A DNA stretch of 64,000 bases, from assembly GCF_002943525.1 (NCBI RefSeq), contig NZ_CP025394.1, forward strand, positions 3,410,001 through 3,474,000, given 5' to 3'. The position numbers were made by a program, and so were the translations under genes. Each line of letters opens with the position of its first letter. Position 1 is the stretch's first letter. The stretch is from Kitasatospora sp. MMS16-BH015. GTDB taxonomy: Bacteria > Actinomycetota > Actinomycetes > Streptomycetales > Streptomycetaceae. The notes below the pieces were generated by a model. The model made no database searches. It worked only from the letters and a program-made list of their open reading frames with translations, and was not told where the DNA came from. This document shows positions 7,184 through 15,284 of this stretch, piece by piece.

Positions 7184-8704
7184 CTAGCGGTGCCGCTCCA
7201 GCAGGGACACGGTGAGCCCGCGCACGTGCTTGACCTGCACCGGGGTGAAGACCGCGCGCAGGGCCTCCGCCTCGGGCTTCTCCAGGTTGGCGTACGGGTC
7301 GTCGGCCTCGCCGAGGGTGACCACCCAGACCCGCCCGGTGTCACCGATGCAGGCGGCCGGCTCCTTGCACGGGTCGACGAACAGGTCCTGCTTCTGCTCC
7401 GCGCTGCGGGCGGCGAACACGTCCTTGAGGTGCACGCCCTTCGGCAGGTAGTACTCGGTCTCCAGGTCGATCATCATCCAGGACGAGGAGCCGCGGACCG
7501 GGACGAAGCCGTCCCCGGCCCGGTAGCCGTCGGCGATGATCTTCGCGGCGGCCTTGCCGTTGGTCACCTCGTGCGAGGTGGACTTCCGCAGCGCCTGCTG
7601 GTCCTGGTAGCCGAGCAGGGCGACCGCCACCAGGCCGAGCGCGGTCAGCGCGCGGGGCCTGATCGCGGCCAGGCCGGCCCCGGCCAGGATGGCCCAGGCC
7701 GGCACGGTGTAGAGCTGGTAGCGGTCGAAGAAGTACGCGGTGTGCCCCTGCGAGACGAACCAGGTGAGCACGATCGGCAGGCCCGCCAGCACGCCCACTT
7801 CGAAGGCCCGGCGGCGGCCCACCGACCAGCCGGCCGGGATCGCCGCGAGGGCCAGGAAGCAGCCGCTGACCAGGGCCGAGCCGAACAGTCCGTGCCAGAA
7901 GTCGACGTAGGTGGCCAGCCCGGGCTGGTGCAGCCAGCCGATCTGCCGGCCGGCCTGCTTCTGGCCCAGCATCACCAGCGGCAGGACGGGCAGCATCGCG
8001 ACCACCACGGCCGCCGGGAAGCCGAACAGCAGCCGCCGGTCACGGCTCTGCTGCCAGCGCATCGCCACGATCACGGCGTGGCCGGCCAGGAAGACCAGCG
8101 AGACCATGTGGAACAGCCCGGCCAGTGCCACCGCCACCGCGTACGGGAGCCAGCGCAGCACGGTCGGCCGCTCGATCGCCCGCAGCAGCAGCCAGGTGGC
8201 CGCCGAGACGGCGAGCAGCACGAAGGCGTAGGAGCGGGCCTCCTGCGCATACCGGGATATCGAGGGCACCACGGCGAAGAGCAGGCCGGCCACCAGGGCG
8301 GTGCGCGGGCCGAAGAGCTTGCGGCCGGCCAGCACCACGAACACCGCCGCACCGGTCATCGCCAGGGCGGAGGGCAGCCGGAGCACGGTCGGGGAGTCGC
8401 CGAAGGCGCCGATCCAGAAGTGCATCAGCAGGTAGTAGGCGCCGGAGACGGCGTCCACGTGGCCGAGCAGGTCGAACAGCTCACCGGTGCTGCGGCCGGC
8501 CGCCGTCCAGGTGGCCAGCTCGTCCCGCCAGAGCTCGGGGCGCCAGCTGCCGTGCACCCCGAGGCCGAGGGTCAGCAGCGCGGGCCACAGCCACACGTAC
8601 CGCATGAACACGCTCCGGGCCCGGTCCGTCGTGGATCCGGCCGGAGGCGGAATGGGCGTCGTGGAGTCGTCGTGCTCTATCGCGGCGGCTGCAGTGGCGC
8701 TCAT
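7184..8704 (-). CDS. Membrane glycosyltransferase, GT39/ArnT-like
   Basis: 506 aa starting at the ATG at 8702-8704 (MSATAAAAIEHDDSTTPIPP); an in-frame ATG 21 codons earlier is possible. After a short soluble N-terminus comes a helix, then the GT-C signature loop ELWRDELATWTAAGRS (catalytic-type DE), followed by about ten membrane segments and a C-terminal extracytoplasmic domain of about 130 residues with two Cys (DPCKEPAACIGD). Such enzymes move a sugar from polyprenyl phosphate to a surface acceptor. The neighbours are another GT-C enzyme and an acyltransferase, which suggests a small envelope-glycan decoration locus. Confidence 0.83.
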   Translation of the reverse strand: MSATAAAAIEHDDSTTPIPPPAGSTTDRARSVFMRYVWLWPALLTLGLGVHGSWRPELWRDELATWTAAGRSTGELFDLLGHVDAVSGAYYLLMHFWIGAFGDSPTVLRLPSALAMTGAAVFVVLAGRKLFGPRTALVAGLLFAVVPSISRYAQEARSYAFVLLAVSAATWLLLRAIERPTVLRWLPYAVAVALAGLFHMVSLVFLAGHAVIVAMRWQQSRDRRLLFGFPAAVVVAMLPVLPLVMLGQKQAGRQIGWLHQPGLATYVDFWHGLFGSALVSGCFLALAAIPAGWSVGRRRAFEVGVLAGLPIVLTWFVSQGHTAYFFDRYQLYTVPAWAILAGAGLAAIRPRALTALGLVAVALLGYQDQQALRKSTSHEVTNGKAAAKIIADGYRAGDGFVPVRGSSSWMMIDLETEYYLPKGVHLKDVFAARSAEQKQDLFVDPCKEPAACIGDTGRVWVVTLGEADDPYANLEKPEAEALRAVFTPVQVKHVRGLTVSLLERHR

Positions 8705-8795
8705 GGAGTCTCTCTGATCGCTGTGTGTCTGGGAGACGACGTGGCTGAGCGGCCCCTCGGTTCCCACCGCCCATAGGATGATATGTGCAGCGACC

Positions 8796-8824
8796 AGCGC
8801 CCCCGGCCCACGGCCGGGGGCGCT
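8796..8824. terminator. Hairpin terminator after acyltransferase
   Basis: A perfect 13-bp stem (AGCGCCCCCGGCC with GGCCGGGGGCGCT) closes a CAC loop. It lies 14 bp beyond the acyltransferase stop on the minus strand and before the glycosyltransferase gene. There is no T-run, as is usual in this group. Confidence 0.75.
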
Positions 8825-8837
8825 GCCTGCGACGGGC

Positions 8838-10034
8838 TCAGTCCTTGCGCGATCGGACCGGCGGGTCTGCCTTCGGCAGGCTGAGCGAGGGCGAGTAGAG
8901 CAGCCGCTTGAGCAGCGCGGAGAGCGGGCGCTCGGCGAAGCGGTGCACCGCGTAGGCCAGGCTCAGCAGGACGGCCAGGCAGATCAGCAGCAGCGGCTTT
9001 GGCGGGATGTGGTGGTTGCGGCCGAGGCGGATCAGCGCCCAGCCGATCTCCTGGTGCATCAGGTAGAGCGGGTAAGTGAGCGCCCCGGCCACGGTCAGCC
9101 AGCGCCAGCGCACCCAGTTGAAGGCGCCGAGCGCGACCCCCAGCATGACCAGGAAGGCGACCGCCGAGATCCCGGCCATCACCGGCCAGGAGAGCGTGTG
9201 GTGCACCTCGTACTCGTAGCTGCCCTCGGTGATGTGGATCCGGTTCTGCGCCACCAGCCAGGTGAAGCCCACGATGCCGAGCAGCATCGGGTTGGCCCCG
9301 AAGCGGTAGATCAGGTACATCGCCACGCCCGCGATGAAGTACGGCGCGTCCTGCGGCATGAAGACCTGGTCCATCAGCTTGCTGTCCGTGCTGGGCGTGA
9401 TCACCGCGAGGATGGTCCAGATCCCGCAGAAGGCGACCACCCGCCGGTAGGTCAGCCCCATCACCGCCAGCACCGCGAACAGCAGGTAGAAGCGCAGCTC
9501 GATCCAGAGCGTCCAGTAGACGCCGTCGACCTCGGTCACCCCGAGCGGGCGCTCCAGCATGGTGAGGTTGGTCAGGATCTCGGTGATGGTCACCGGCTTG
9601 CGGTCGTACCGGGCGGTGGACGCGAAGTTCACCACCAGCGCGGTGAGCACGATGCCGACCCAGTAGGCCGGGTAGAGGCGCACCACGCGCGAGATGAAGT
9701 AGTCCTTGGGGCTCTTGCCCCAGCAGGACATGCATATGACGAAGCCGCTGATCAGGAAGAACAGTTGCACGCCCAGCCAGCCGTACGCGCCGAAGCGGTG
9801 CACCTCCGGCATCAGCGCCCGCGGGGCCTGCCCCCAGACGCCGGGGTGGATGTCCACCCCGGTCCAGTGGAAGGCCACCACGCCGAGCGCGGCGATCAGC
9901 CGCAACCCGTCGAGCACGTAGAGCCGCGGCTTCCGGCCGGCGGGCTCCCCCTTGGCGGCACCGCCCTGCCCGGCGGAGCCGGGTGCGGGCTCGGCCGAAG
10001 CGGGCGGCGGTACGGACGTGACAGTCTGCGACAT
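8838..10034 (-). CDS. Acyltransferase family 3 membrane protein
   Basis: 398 aa from the ATG at 10032-10034 (MSQTVTSVPPPASAEPAPGS). After a Pro/Ala-rich cytoplasmic stretch comes the acyltransferase-3 (OafA-like) core: LYVLDGLRLIAALGVVAFHW (conserved Arg and the catalytic-type His), then about ten membrane helices, including LGVQLFFLISGFVI and YPLYLMHQEIG (second conserved His). These enzymes O-acylate surface sugars or secreted products from acyl-CoA. The gene stands between the FG-GAP hydrolase and two glycosyltransferases. The C-terminus ends in a short charged tail. Confidence 0.9.
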   Translation of the reverse strand: MSQTVTSVPPPASAEPAPGSAGQGGAAKGEPAGRKPRLYVLDGLRLIAALGVVAFHWTGVDIHPGVWGQAPRALMPEVHRFGAYGWLGVQLFFLISGFVICMSCWGKSPKDYFISRVVRLYPAYWVGIVLTALVVNFASTARYDRKPVTITEILTNLTMLERPLGVTEVDGVYWTLWIELRFYLLFAVLAVMGLTYRRVVAFCGIWTILAVITPSTDSKLMDQVFMPQDAPYFIAGVAMYLIYRFGANPMLLGIVGFTWLVAQNRIHITEGSYEYEVHHTLSWPVMAGISAVAFLVMLGVALGAFNWVRWRWLTVAGALTYPLYLMHQEIGWALIRLGRNHHIPPKPLLLICLAVLLSLAYAVHRFAERPLSALLKRLLYSPSLSLPKADPPVRSRKD

Positions 10035-10134
10035 GGCTTGGCGCTTCCGGCTGCGGGGCGGGGACGGGTAGACCCTAAACGCTGGACCCCCACCCCCGCA
10101 CAAATCAGCCGAATCGTTAGGCTAACGCCCGAGT

Positions 10135-11673
10135 TCAGAACCCGGCCCAGAGGCTGTTCCCGGGGAGCATCTGGCCGCCGGCGCCCAGGTGGCCGGCCCC
10201 GTCACCGGGGTAGAGATTCAGATTGCTGTTGGCGTCGATCCCCGCCACGTCCCACTTGCCGTCACCGTTGAAGTCACCACCCATCACCGAGTGGAAGCCG
10301 GTCCACAGGCCGCTGCTGCCGAGCATGTCGCTGCCACCGCTGACGTGCCCGGCACCGTCACCGACGTACAGCTTGAGGTTGTTGTTCGCGTCGATCCCCG
10401 CCACGTCCCACCTGCCGTCACCGTTGAAGTCACCGGCCGTGATCGTCTTGAACCCGGCCCACAGGCCGTTGCCCCCGAGCATGCTCGACCCACCGCTCAC
10501 GTGCCCGGCACCGTCACCCACGTACAGCTTCAGACTGTCGTTCGCGTCGATACCCGCGATGTCCAGCCGGTTGTCACCGTTGAAGTCACCGGTGATGATC
10601 GCCTTGAACCCCGCCCACAGGCCGTTGCCCCCGAGCATGCTCGACCCACCGCTCACGTGCCCGGCACCGTCACCCACATACAGCTTCAGACTGTCGTTGG
10701 CGTCGATCCCCACGATGTCCGGCTTGCCGTCCCCGTTGAAGTCACCGGCGGCGATCGCCTTGAACCCCGCCCACAGACCATTGCTGCCCAGCATGTCGCT
10801 GCCGCCGCCGACGTGGCCCGCGCCGTCCCCCGGGTACAGCTTCAGGTTGTTGTTCGCGTCGATGCCGACCACGTCCACCTTGCCGTCCCCGTTGAAGTCG
10901 CCGGCCGCCGTCCGGGTGCGGCACAGCGACGGGGTGCCCGGGCTACCGACGGCCCAGCCGTCGGTGACCGCCTGGTCGAGCGCCGGGTAGAAGTTCTGCG
11001 CCAACCGCGCGTACCCCAGATCGTTGGGGTGGAGCCCGTCGGCCATCTCCCCCGAGGCCAGCTCCGGGGCGTCGACGAAGCGGAACTTCTTGCCCGCCTG
11101 CTGCTCACCCGGCTCCCAGGCCCGTAGGGCACCGTTGTACTGGTCGATCAGACCGCGCATCCCCGCCTTCACCGGGTCCCCCGGGGTGGTGGGCACCAAG
11201 CCCTGCATGATGACGGTGACGCCGGGCTTGTCGGCGAAGATCCGGTCGACCAGGGCCTCCGCCCGGTCCGCCGCGTGCGCCGTGTCGAGACCGTTGTTCA
11301 GGTCGTTGATGCCGAGGTGCAGCAGGACGACGTCCGGCCGGGCCTGAGCGATCCACCCGTCCACGCCGCTGCTGATGCCGTCGATCACATAGGTGCTGTG
11401 CCCCTCGTGGTTGCAGTCCGCCATCGTCCCGCCCCGCAGCGAGCCGACGAAATCCACCGCGTACCTGGACTGCTGCGCCACCCTGTCCAGCAGCGGCCCC
11501 CGGTAGCCGTTCCCGGTCGAGCTCCGATAGCCCGCCGTGATCGAGTCGCCCAACGGCAGCACCCTGAGCACCGGTGGCTGAGCGGTGGTGGCGGCCGAGG
11601 CGGGTGCCGAGCCGAGGGCCGGAGCCAGCAGGCCGGCCAGTGACGCGAGGACAACGGGGACGAGTCGCTTCAT
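10135..11673 (-). CDS. Secreted SGNH/GDSL hydrolase with five FG-GAP repeats
   Basis: 512 aa. Residues 1-28 form a signal peptide ending APASA. Residues 35-245 are an SGNH hydrolase: block I PLGDSITAGY (Ser), block III LGINDLNN (Asn) and block V DGLHPNDLGY (Asp/His). Residues 255-512 are five tandem units of 52 aa, each with GDFNGDGKxDVVGID, LKLYxGDGAGHV and a closing LWAGF; the D-x-N-x-D-G-x-x-D pattern suggests calcium binding in a beta-propeller. Neighbouring units are almost identical in DNA (10459-10550 and 10615-10706). The same tail follows two other enzyme domains just upstream. The substrate (esterified wall or host polysaccharide) is unknown. Confidence 0.92.
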   Translation of the reverse strand: MKRLVPVVLASLAGLLAPALGSAPASAATTAQPPVLRVLPLGDSITAGYRSSTGNGYRGPLLDRVAQQSRYAVDFVGSLRGGTMADCNHEGHSTYVIDGISSGVDGWIAQARPDVVLLHLGINDLNNGLDTAHAADRAEALVDRIFADKPGVTVIMQGLVPTTPGDPVKAGMRGLIDQYNGALRAWEPGEQQAGKKFRFVDAPELASGEMADGLHPNDLGYARLAQNFYPALDQAVTDGWAVGSPGTPSLCRTRTAAGDFNGDGKVDVVGIDANNNLKLYPGDGAGHVGGGSDMLGSNGLWAGFKAIAAGDFNGDGKPDIVGIDANDSLKLYVGDGAGHVSGGSSMLGGNGLWAGFKAIITGDFNGDNRLDIAGIDANDSLKLYVGDGAGHVSGGSSMLGGNGLWAGFKTITAGDFNGDGRWDVAGIDANNNLKLYVGDGAGHVSGGSDMLGSSGLWTGFHSVMGGDFNGDGKWDVAGIDANSNLNLYPGDGAGHLGAGGQMLPGNSLWAGF

Positions 11674-11699
11674 CTCTTCTTCCCAAAAGACGGAGGAAG

Positions 11700-11728
11700 G
11701 CGCCCGTCGGTCCTTCGCCGACGGGCGC
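11700..11728. terminator. Hairpin between the Rpf-like and GDSL genes
   Basis: An 11-bp perfect stem (GCGCCCGTCGG with CCGACGGGCGC) has loop TCCTTCG. It lies just past the stop of the Rpf-like gene on the minus strand and 27 bp before the GDSL gene start, so the GDSL gene probably has its own promoter or depends on readthrough. Confidence 0.7.
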
Positions 11729-11745
11729 CCGGAGTTGCCGTGGTA

Positions 11746-12927
11746 CTAGAAACCGGCCCAGAGGCCGCTGCCGCCGATCATCTGCGCGCCACCACCCACA
11801 TGACCCGCCGCGTCACCCGTGTACAGGTTCATGTTGTTGTACTTGTCGATCCCGGCGATGTCCCACTTGCCGTCACCGTTGAAGTCGCCGCCCATCGCCG
11901 AACGGAACCCCACCCAGTTGCCGGTGTTGCCCAGCATGTCGCTGCCACCGCTCACGTGGCCGGCGCCGTCACCGACGTACAGCTCCAGGTTGTCGTTGGC
12001 GTCGATCCCCGCGATGTCCAAACGGTTGTCACCGTTGAAGTCGCCGGCCGTGATCGTCTTGAACCCGGCCCAGGAACCGTTCGAACCGAACATCGTCGAC
12101 CCACCGGAGACGTGCCCCGCACCGTCACCCTTGTAGAACTTCAACGCATTGTTCGCGTCGATCCCCACGATGTCCGGAATACCGTCACCGTCGAAATCAC
12201 CGGCAGTGATGGCCTTGAACCCGGCCCACGCACCATTACCGCCGAGCATGGCCGTCCCACCGGAAACGTGCCCCGCGCCGTCACCGGTGTACAACTTCAG
12301 GCTGTCGTTCGCATCGATCCCCGCGACGTCCATCTTCCCGTCACGGTTGAAATCGCCCGCCGCGATCGCCTTGAACCCGGCCCACGCACCATTGCTGCCC
12401 AGCATCGCCGTACCACCACCCAGATGCCCCGCACCGTCACCCGGGTACACGTTCAGGTTGTTGTACGCATCGATCCCCACCACATCGAGCTTGTGGTCAC
12501 CGGTGAAATCCCCGACCGCCGTACGGGCCGGCAACGGAGTGGACGACGCGGGGTACGGATCGGCATGGTCGGCGCCGAGACCTGCGGCCGGCCCACACGT
12601 GGGCCAGGCCTGCTCGGTCTGGGCGGCCAGGATCTTCTCGGCGACGAGTATCTGCTGCTGCTTGGTCGCCAGGTTGGCCTGCGGGGCGTAGGCCGTACCG
12701 CCGAAGGCGGCCCAGGTGCTGCTGATGATCTGGAGCCCGCCGTACTTGCCGTTCCCGGTGTTGAGGGACCAGTCGCTGGTGCTCTCGCACTGGGCGACCT
12801 TGTCCCAGGTGCTGACGGACGCGGCGGAGGCGGGTGACACGACCAGCGCCGAGAGCAGCGGGCCGGCCGTCAGGATCGCGGCGGCGATTGCCACCCGGGT
12901 GGTTCTGGGCATGGTGGATCGGTGCAC
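11746..12927 (-). CDS. Secreted Rpf-like transglycosylase with FG-GAP repeats
   Basis: 393 aa. I chose the GTG at 12925-12927 because GAGAGGA precedes it by seven bases; the ATG five codons in is the alternative. A signal peptide ends at SPASA. Residues 35-110 are a resuscitation-promoting-factor (lysozyme-like) domain: TWDKVAQCESTSDWSLNTGN (catalytic Glu), YGGLQIISSTW and QAWPTCG (disulfide Cys). A short linker leads to five 52-aa FG-GAP units. Rpf enzymes cleave glycan strands and help spores or dormant cells grow. DNA 12128-12486 is identical to 13360-13718 in the upstream gene. The 50-bp gap to that gene suggests one transcript. Confidence 0.92.
   Translation of the reverse strand: MHRSTMPRTTRVAIAAAILTAGPLLSALVVSPASAASVSTWDKVAQCESTSDWSLNTGNGKYGGLQIISSTWAAFGGTAYAPQANLATKQQQILVAEKILAAQTEQAWPTCGPAAGLGADHADPYPASSTPLPARTAVGDFTGDHKLDVVGIDAYNNLNVYPGDGAGHLGGGTAMLGSNGAWAGFKAIAAGDFNRDGKMDVAGIDANDSLKLYTGDGAGHVSGGTAMLGGNGAWAGFKAITAGDFDGDGIPDIVGIDANNALKFYKGDGAGHVSGGSTMFGSNGSWAGFKTITAGDFNGDNRLDIAGIDANDNLELYVGDGAGHVSGGSDMLGNTGNWVGFRSAMGGDFNGDGKWDIAGIDKYNNMNLYTGDAAGHVGGGAQMIGGSGLWAGF
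12128..12486 (-). repeat. 359-bp perfect direct repeat, copy A
   Basis: Every base matches 13360-13718, at an offset of 1232. The segment codes about two and a third FG-GAP units of the Rpf-like protein. Perfect identity, including synonymous sites, points to recent duplication or gene conversion. Confidence 0.95.
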
Positions 12928-12977
12928 GGGAATTTCCTCTCGGAATGCGACGAGTGGTCGAAATCGGCCAGGTCGGC

Positions 12978-14327
12978 TCAGAAACCGACCCAGAGGCCGC
13001 TGCCGCCGACCATCTGCGTACCGCCACCCACGTGGCCCGCCGCGTCACCCGTGTACAGGTTCATGTTGTTGTTCTTGTCGATCCCCGCGATGTCCCAGGT
13101 GCCGCCTTGGTCGAACTTGCCGCCCATCACCGAGCGGAACCCCACCCAGTTACCACCGGTGCCGTACATCGCCGACCCACCCGACACATGACCGGCGCCG
13201 TCACCGACGTACAGCATCAGATTGTTGTTCGCGTCGATCCCCGCGATGTCCAAACGGTTGTCACCGTTGAAGTCGCCGGCCGTGATCGCCTTGAACCCGG
13301 CCCACAGCCCGTTGCCCCCGAGCATGCTCGACCCACCCGAGACATGGCCGACACCATCGCCCTTGTAGAACTTCAACGCATTGTTCGCGTCGATCCCCAC
13401 GATGTCCGGAATACCGTCACCGTCGAAATCACCGGCAGTGATGGCCTTGAACCCGGCCCACGCACCATTACCGCCGAGCATGGCCGTCCCACCGGAAACG
13501 TGCCCCGCGCCGTCACCGGTGTACAACTTCAGGCTGTCGTTCGCATCGATCCCCGCGACGTCCATCTTCCCGTCACGGTTGAAATCGCCCGCCGCGATCG
13601 CCTTGAACCCGGCCCACGCACCATTGCTGCCCAGCATCGCCGTACCACCACCCAGATGCCCCGCACCGTCACCCGGGTACACGTTCAGGTTGTTGTACGC
13701 ATCGATCCCCACCACATCCAACTTGCCGTCACCGTTGAAGTCACCAGCCGCCGTACGAGCCGGCCGCTGAATGTCGTCGACGATGTTGTCGTAGCGGAAA
13801 GGTCGGTAATCCATACTGCTCAGCGTGCTGACGGCATAGGTGTCGGTCTTCGCAACCTTGTTGAAGTCCGGCTCGGTGTAGACCTTGGCCACGGTCTGAC
13901 TGCTGTCGGTCCACCCCGCGAAAATCATCACGTGGATGTTGTAGTTGCCGCCGTCATACCGATCCAGTGCGTCACCGGGCTTGAGGTCCGCGAAGCTACC
14001 GAGCTGAGTCGACACGTTCCGGAGCGTCTGGGTGGTGAGGCTCTGGCTCAGGTGCCAGGCCATCGAGACGTACCCCGAGCAGTCCGAACGGTAGCTGCCG
14101 TTGCTGTCGACCCAGGGATTGCTGTTGCTCTGGCTGTACGGCACCTGTTCGTCGACCCAGGACTGGGCCCGGGCGAGGACCTCGGACCGGGTGATCGGCC
14201 CGTCCACGGACGAGGTTCCCACCGCGTGGGCGGCCGTCGTGGTCAAGGCCGAGGTGGCCACGGCTCCGGAGGCGGCGATGGCTGCGGCGACGGCGATCCG
14301 GACCAACTTCGAAGTGCGAGAAGGCAT
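12978..14327 (-). CDS. Secreted NlpC/P60-type hydrolase with FG-GAP repeats
   Basis: 449 aa from the ATG at 14325-14327, preceded by CAGGAG; an upstream in-frame start lacks an RBS. The signal peptide ends at TAAHA. Residues 45-180 form a papain-like NlpC/P60-like or amidase-like domain: YRSDCSGYVSMAW (Cys) and YNIHVMIFAGW (His). Then follow five FG-GAP units of 52 aa; one of them, near 13081-13130, has lost part of the calcium loop (GKFDQGGTWDIAGID). The protein is probably a wall peptidase or amidase with a beta-propeller anchor. It is the first gene of the cluster, with a conserved 36-bp element 150 bp upstream. Confidence 0.9.
   Translation of the reverse strand: MPSRTSKLVRIAVAAAIAASGAVATSALTTTAAHAVGTSSVDGPITRSEVLARAQSWVDEQVPYSQSNSNPWVDSNGSYRSDCSGYVSMAWHLSQSLTTQTLRNVSTQLGSFADLKPGDALDRYDGGNYNIHVMIFAGWTDSSQTVAKVYTEPDFNKVAKTDTYAVSTLSSMDYRPFRYDNIVDDIQRPARTAAGDFNGDGKLDVVGIDAYNNLNVYPGDGAGHLGGGTAMLGSNGAWAGFKAIAAGDFNRDGKMDVAGIDANDSLKLYTGDGAGHVSGGTAMLGGNGAWAGFKAITAGDFDGDGIPDIVGIDANNALKFYKGDGVGHVSGGSSMLGGNGLWAGFKAITAGDFNGDNRLDIAGIDANNNLMLYVGDGAGHVSGGSAMYGTGGNWVGFRSVMGGKFDQGGTWDIAGIDKNNNMNLYTGDAAGHVGGGTQMVGGSGLWVGF
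13360..13718 (-). repeat. 359-bp perfect direct repeat, copy B
   Basis: The partner of 12128-12486. Identity stops abruptly on both sides (GTCACCC versus ATCGCCC at one edge, CACATCG versus CACATCC at the other), with clearly diverged repeats beyond, which is the pattern of a conversion tract. Confidence 0.95.
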
Positions 14328-14479
14328 GGCGAAGCTCCTGACGTAGAGGGAGTGAGAATGAGGACGGGAAGCAATCACAGGGGCGGGCAGAATTCTCTTC
14401 GGCCCCGCTCTGTCGGCGACCCGCCCTGCCGACGTGAAACAGCCTCGCCTGAATTCACGTCAGCGGAAAGGCCCTCCGG

Positions 14480-14515
14480 CTGGACGGAATCGGCCTTGGA
14501 CAGATCTGTCCTGCC
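14480..14515 (-). promoter_or_regulatory. Shared 36-bp upstream element, copy 2
   Basis: It matches 4441-4476 at 28 of 36 ungapped positions. Its distal part is a perfect 14-bp palindrome, GGACAGATCTGTCC (14498-14511), and its proximal part reads CTGGACGGAATCGGCCTT. It lies about 150 bp upstream of the first FG-GAP gene. A weaker resemblance (TGGTCGAAATCGGCC) appears at 12955-12969, before the Rpf-like gene. Confidence 0.5.
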
Positions 14516-14535
14516 ACCCGGATCCGGACACGGAA

Positions 14536-14568
14536 CCGCCCCCGGAGGACCGAGTCCTCCGGGGGCGG
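14536..14568. terminator. Hairpin terminator after the response regulator
   Basis: A perfect 15-bp stem (CCGCCCCCGGAGGAC with GTCCTCCGGGGGCGG) has loop CGA. It lies 24 bp downstream of the response regulator stop on the minus strand. Confidence 0.8.
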
Positions 14569-14591
14569 CGCCCCACTCCCACGTCCCCGCG

Positions 14592-15284
14592 TCAGACCAG
14601 GCGGCGGGCGGTGGCCCAGCGGGTGAGTTCGTGACGGTTGCTCAGCTGGAGCTTTCGCAGCACCGCCGAGACGTGGCTCTCCACCGTCTTGACCGAGATG
14701 AAGAGCTGCTTGGCGATCTCCTTGTAGGCATAGCCCCGGGCGATCAGGCGGAGCACCTCGCGCTCGCGCTGGGTGAGGCGGTCCAGGTCCTCGTCCACCG
14801 GCGGGGTGTCGGTGGCCGCGAAGGCGTCGAGCACGAAGCCGGCCAGCCGGGGCGAGAAGACAGCGTCGCCGTCGGCGATCCGGAAGATCGCGTTGACCAG
14901 GTCGGTGCCGGTGATGGTCTTGGTGACGTAGCCGCGCGCCCCGCCGCGGATCACCCCGATCACGTCCTCCGCCGCGTCCGAGACCGAGAGCGCCAGGAAC
15001 CGCACCCCGGTCGGGTCCGACATCAGCGGAGCGGAGCGCCGCAGCACCTCCACCCCGCCGCCGCCGGGCAGGTGGACGTCGAGCAGCACCACGTCCGGCC
15101 GGGTCTCGGCGACGACCTGCACGGCCGACTCCACGTCGTCCGCCTCGCCGACCACGTCGATCCCGGTGATCTCGGTGCGCCCGATCTCGGCCCGCACCCC
15201 GGTGCGGAACATCCGGTGGTCGTCGACGAGCACCACCCTGGCGGTCCGCTCAGGACCGGCCGAAGTCCCCGTGGTCTCAGTCAT
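14592..15284 (-). CDS. NarL/LuxR-family response regulator
   Basis: 230 aa. The receiver domain (residues 15-140) has the acidic pair LVDDH, the phospho-acceptor Asp in VVLLDVHLPG and the conserved Lys in GYVTKTI. The LuxR-type HTH (residues 165-225) reads LTQREREVLRLIARG, then YKEIAKQLFISVKTVESHVS. The start overlaps the end of the PspC kinase gene by 8 bp, so the pair is translationally coupled and is almost certainly a cognate two-component system. Likely targets are the divergent PspC gene and its own operon. Confidence 0.95.
   Translation of the reverse strand: MTETTGTSAGPERTARVVLVDDHRMFRTGVRAEIGRTEITGIDVVGEADDVESAVQVVAETRPDVVLLDVHLPGGGGVEVLRRSAPLMSDPTGVRFLALSVSDAAEDVIGVIRGGARGYVTKTITGTDLVNAIFRIADGDAVFSPRLAGFVLDAFAATDTPPVDEDLDRLTQREREVLRLIARGYAYKEIAKQLFISVKTVESHVSAVLRKLQLSNRHELTRWATARRLV

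Noticed and set aside
10135..14327. Regular 156-bp repeats as a CRISPR array
   Set aside because: The repeats are coding, continuous without spacers and translate into FG-GAP units.
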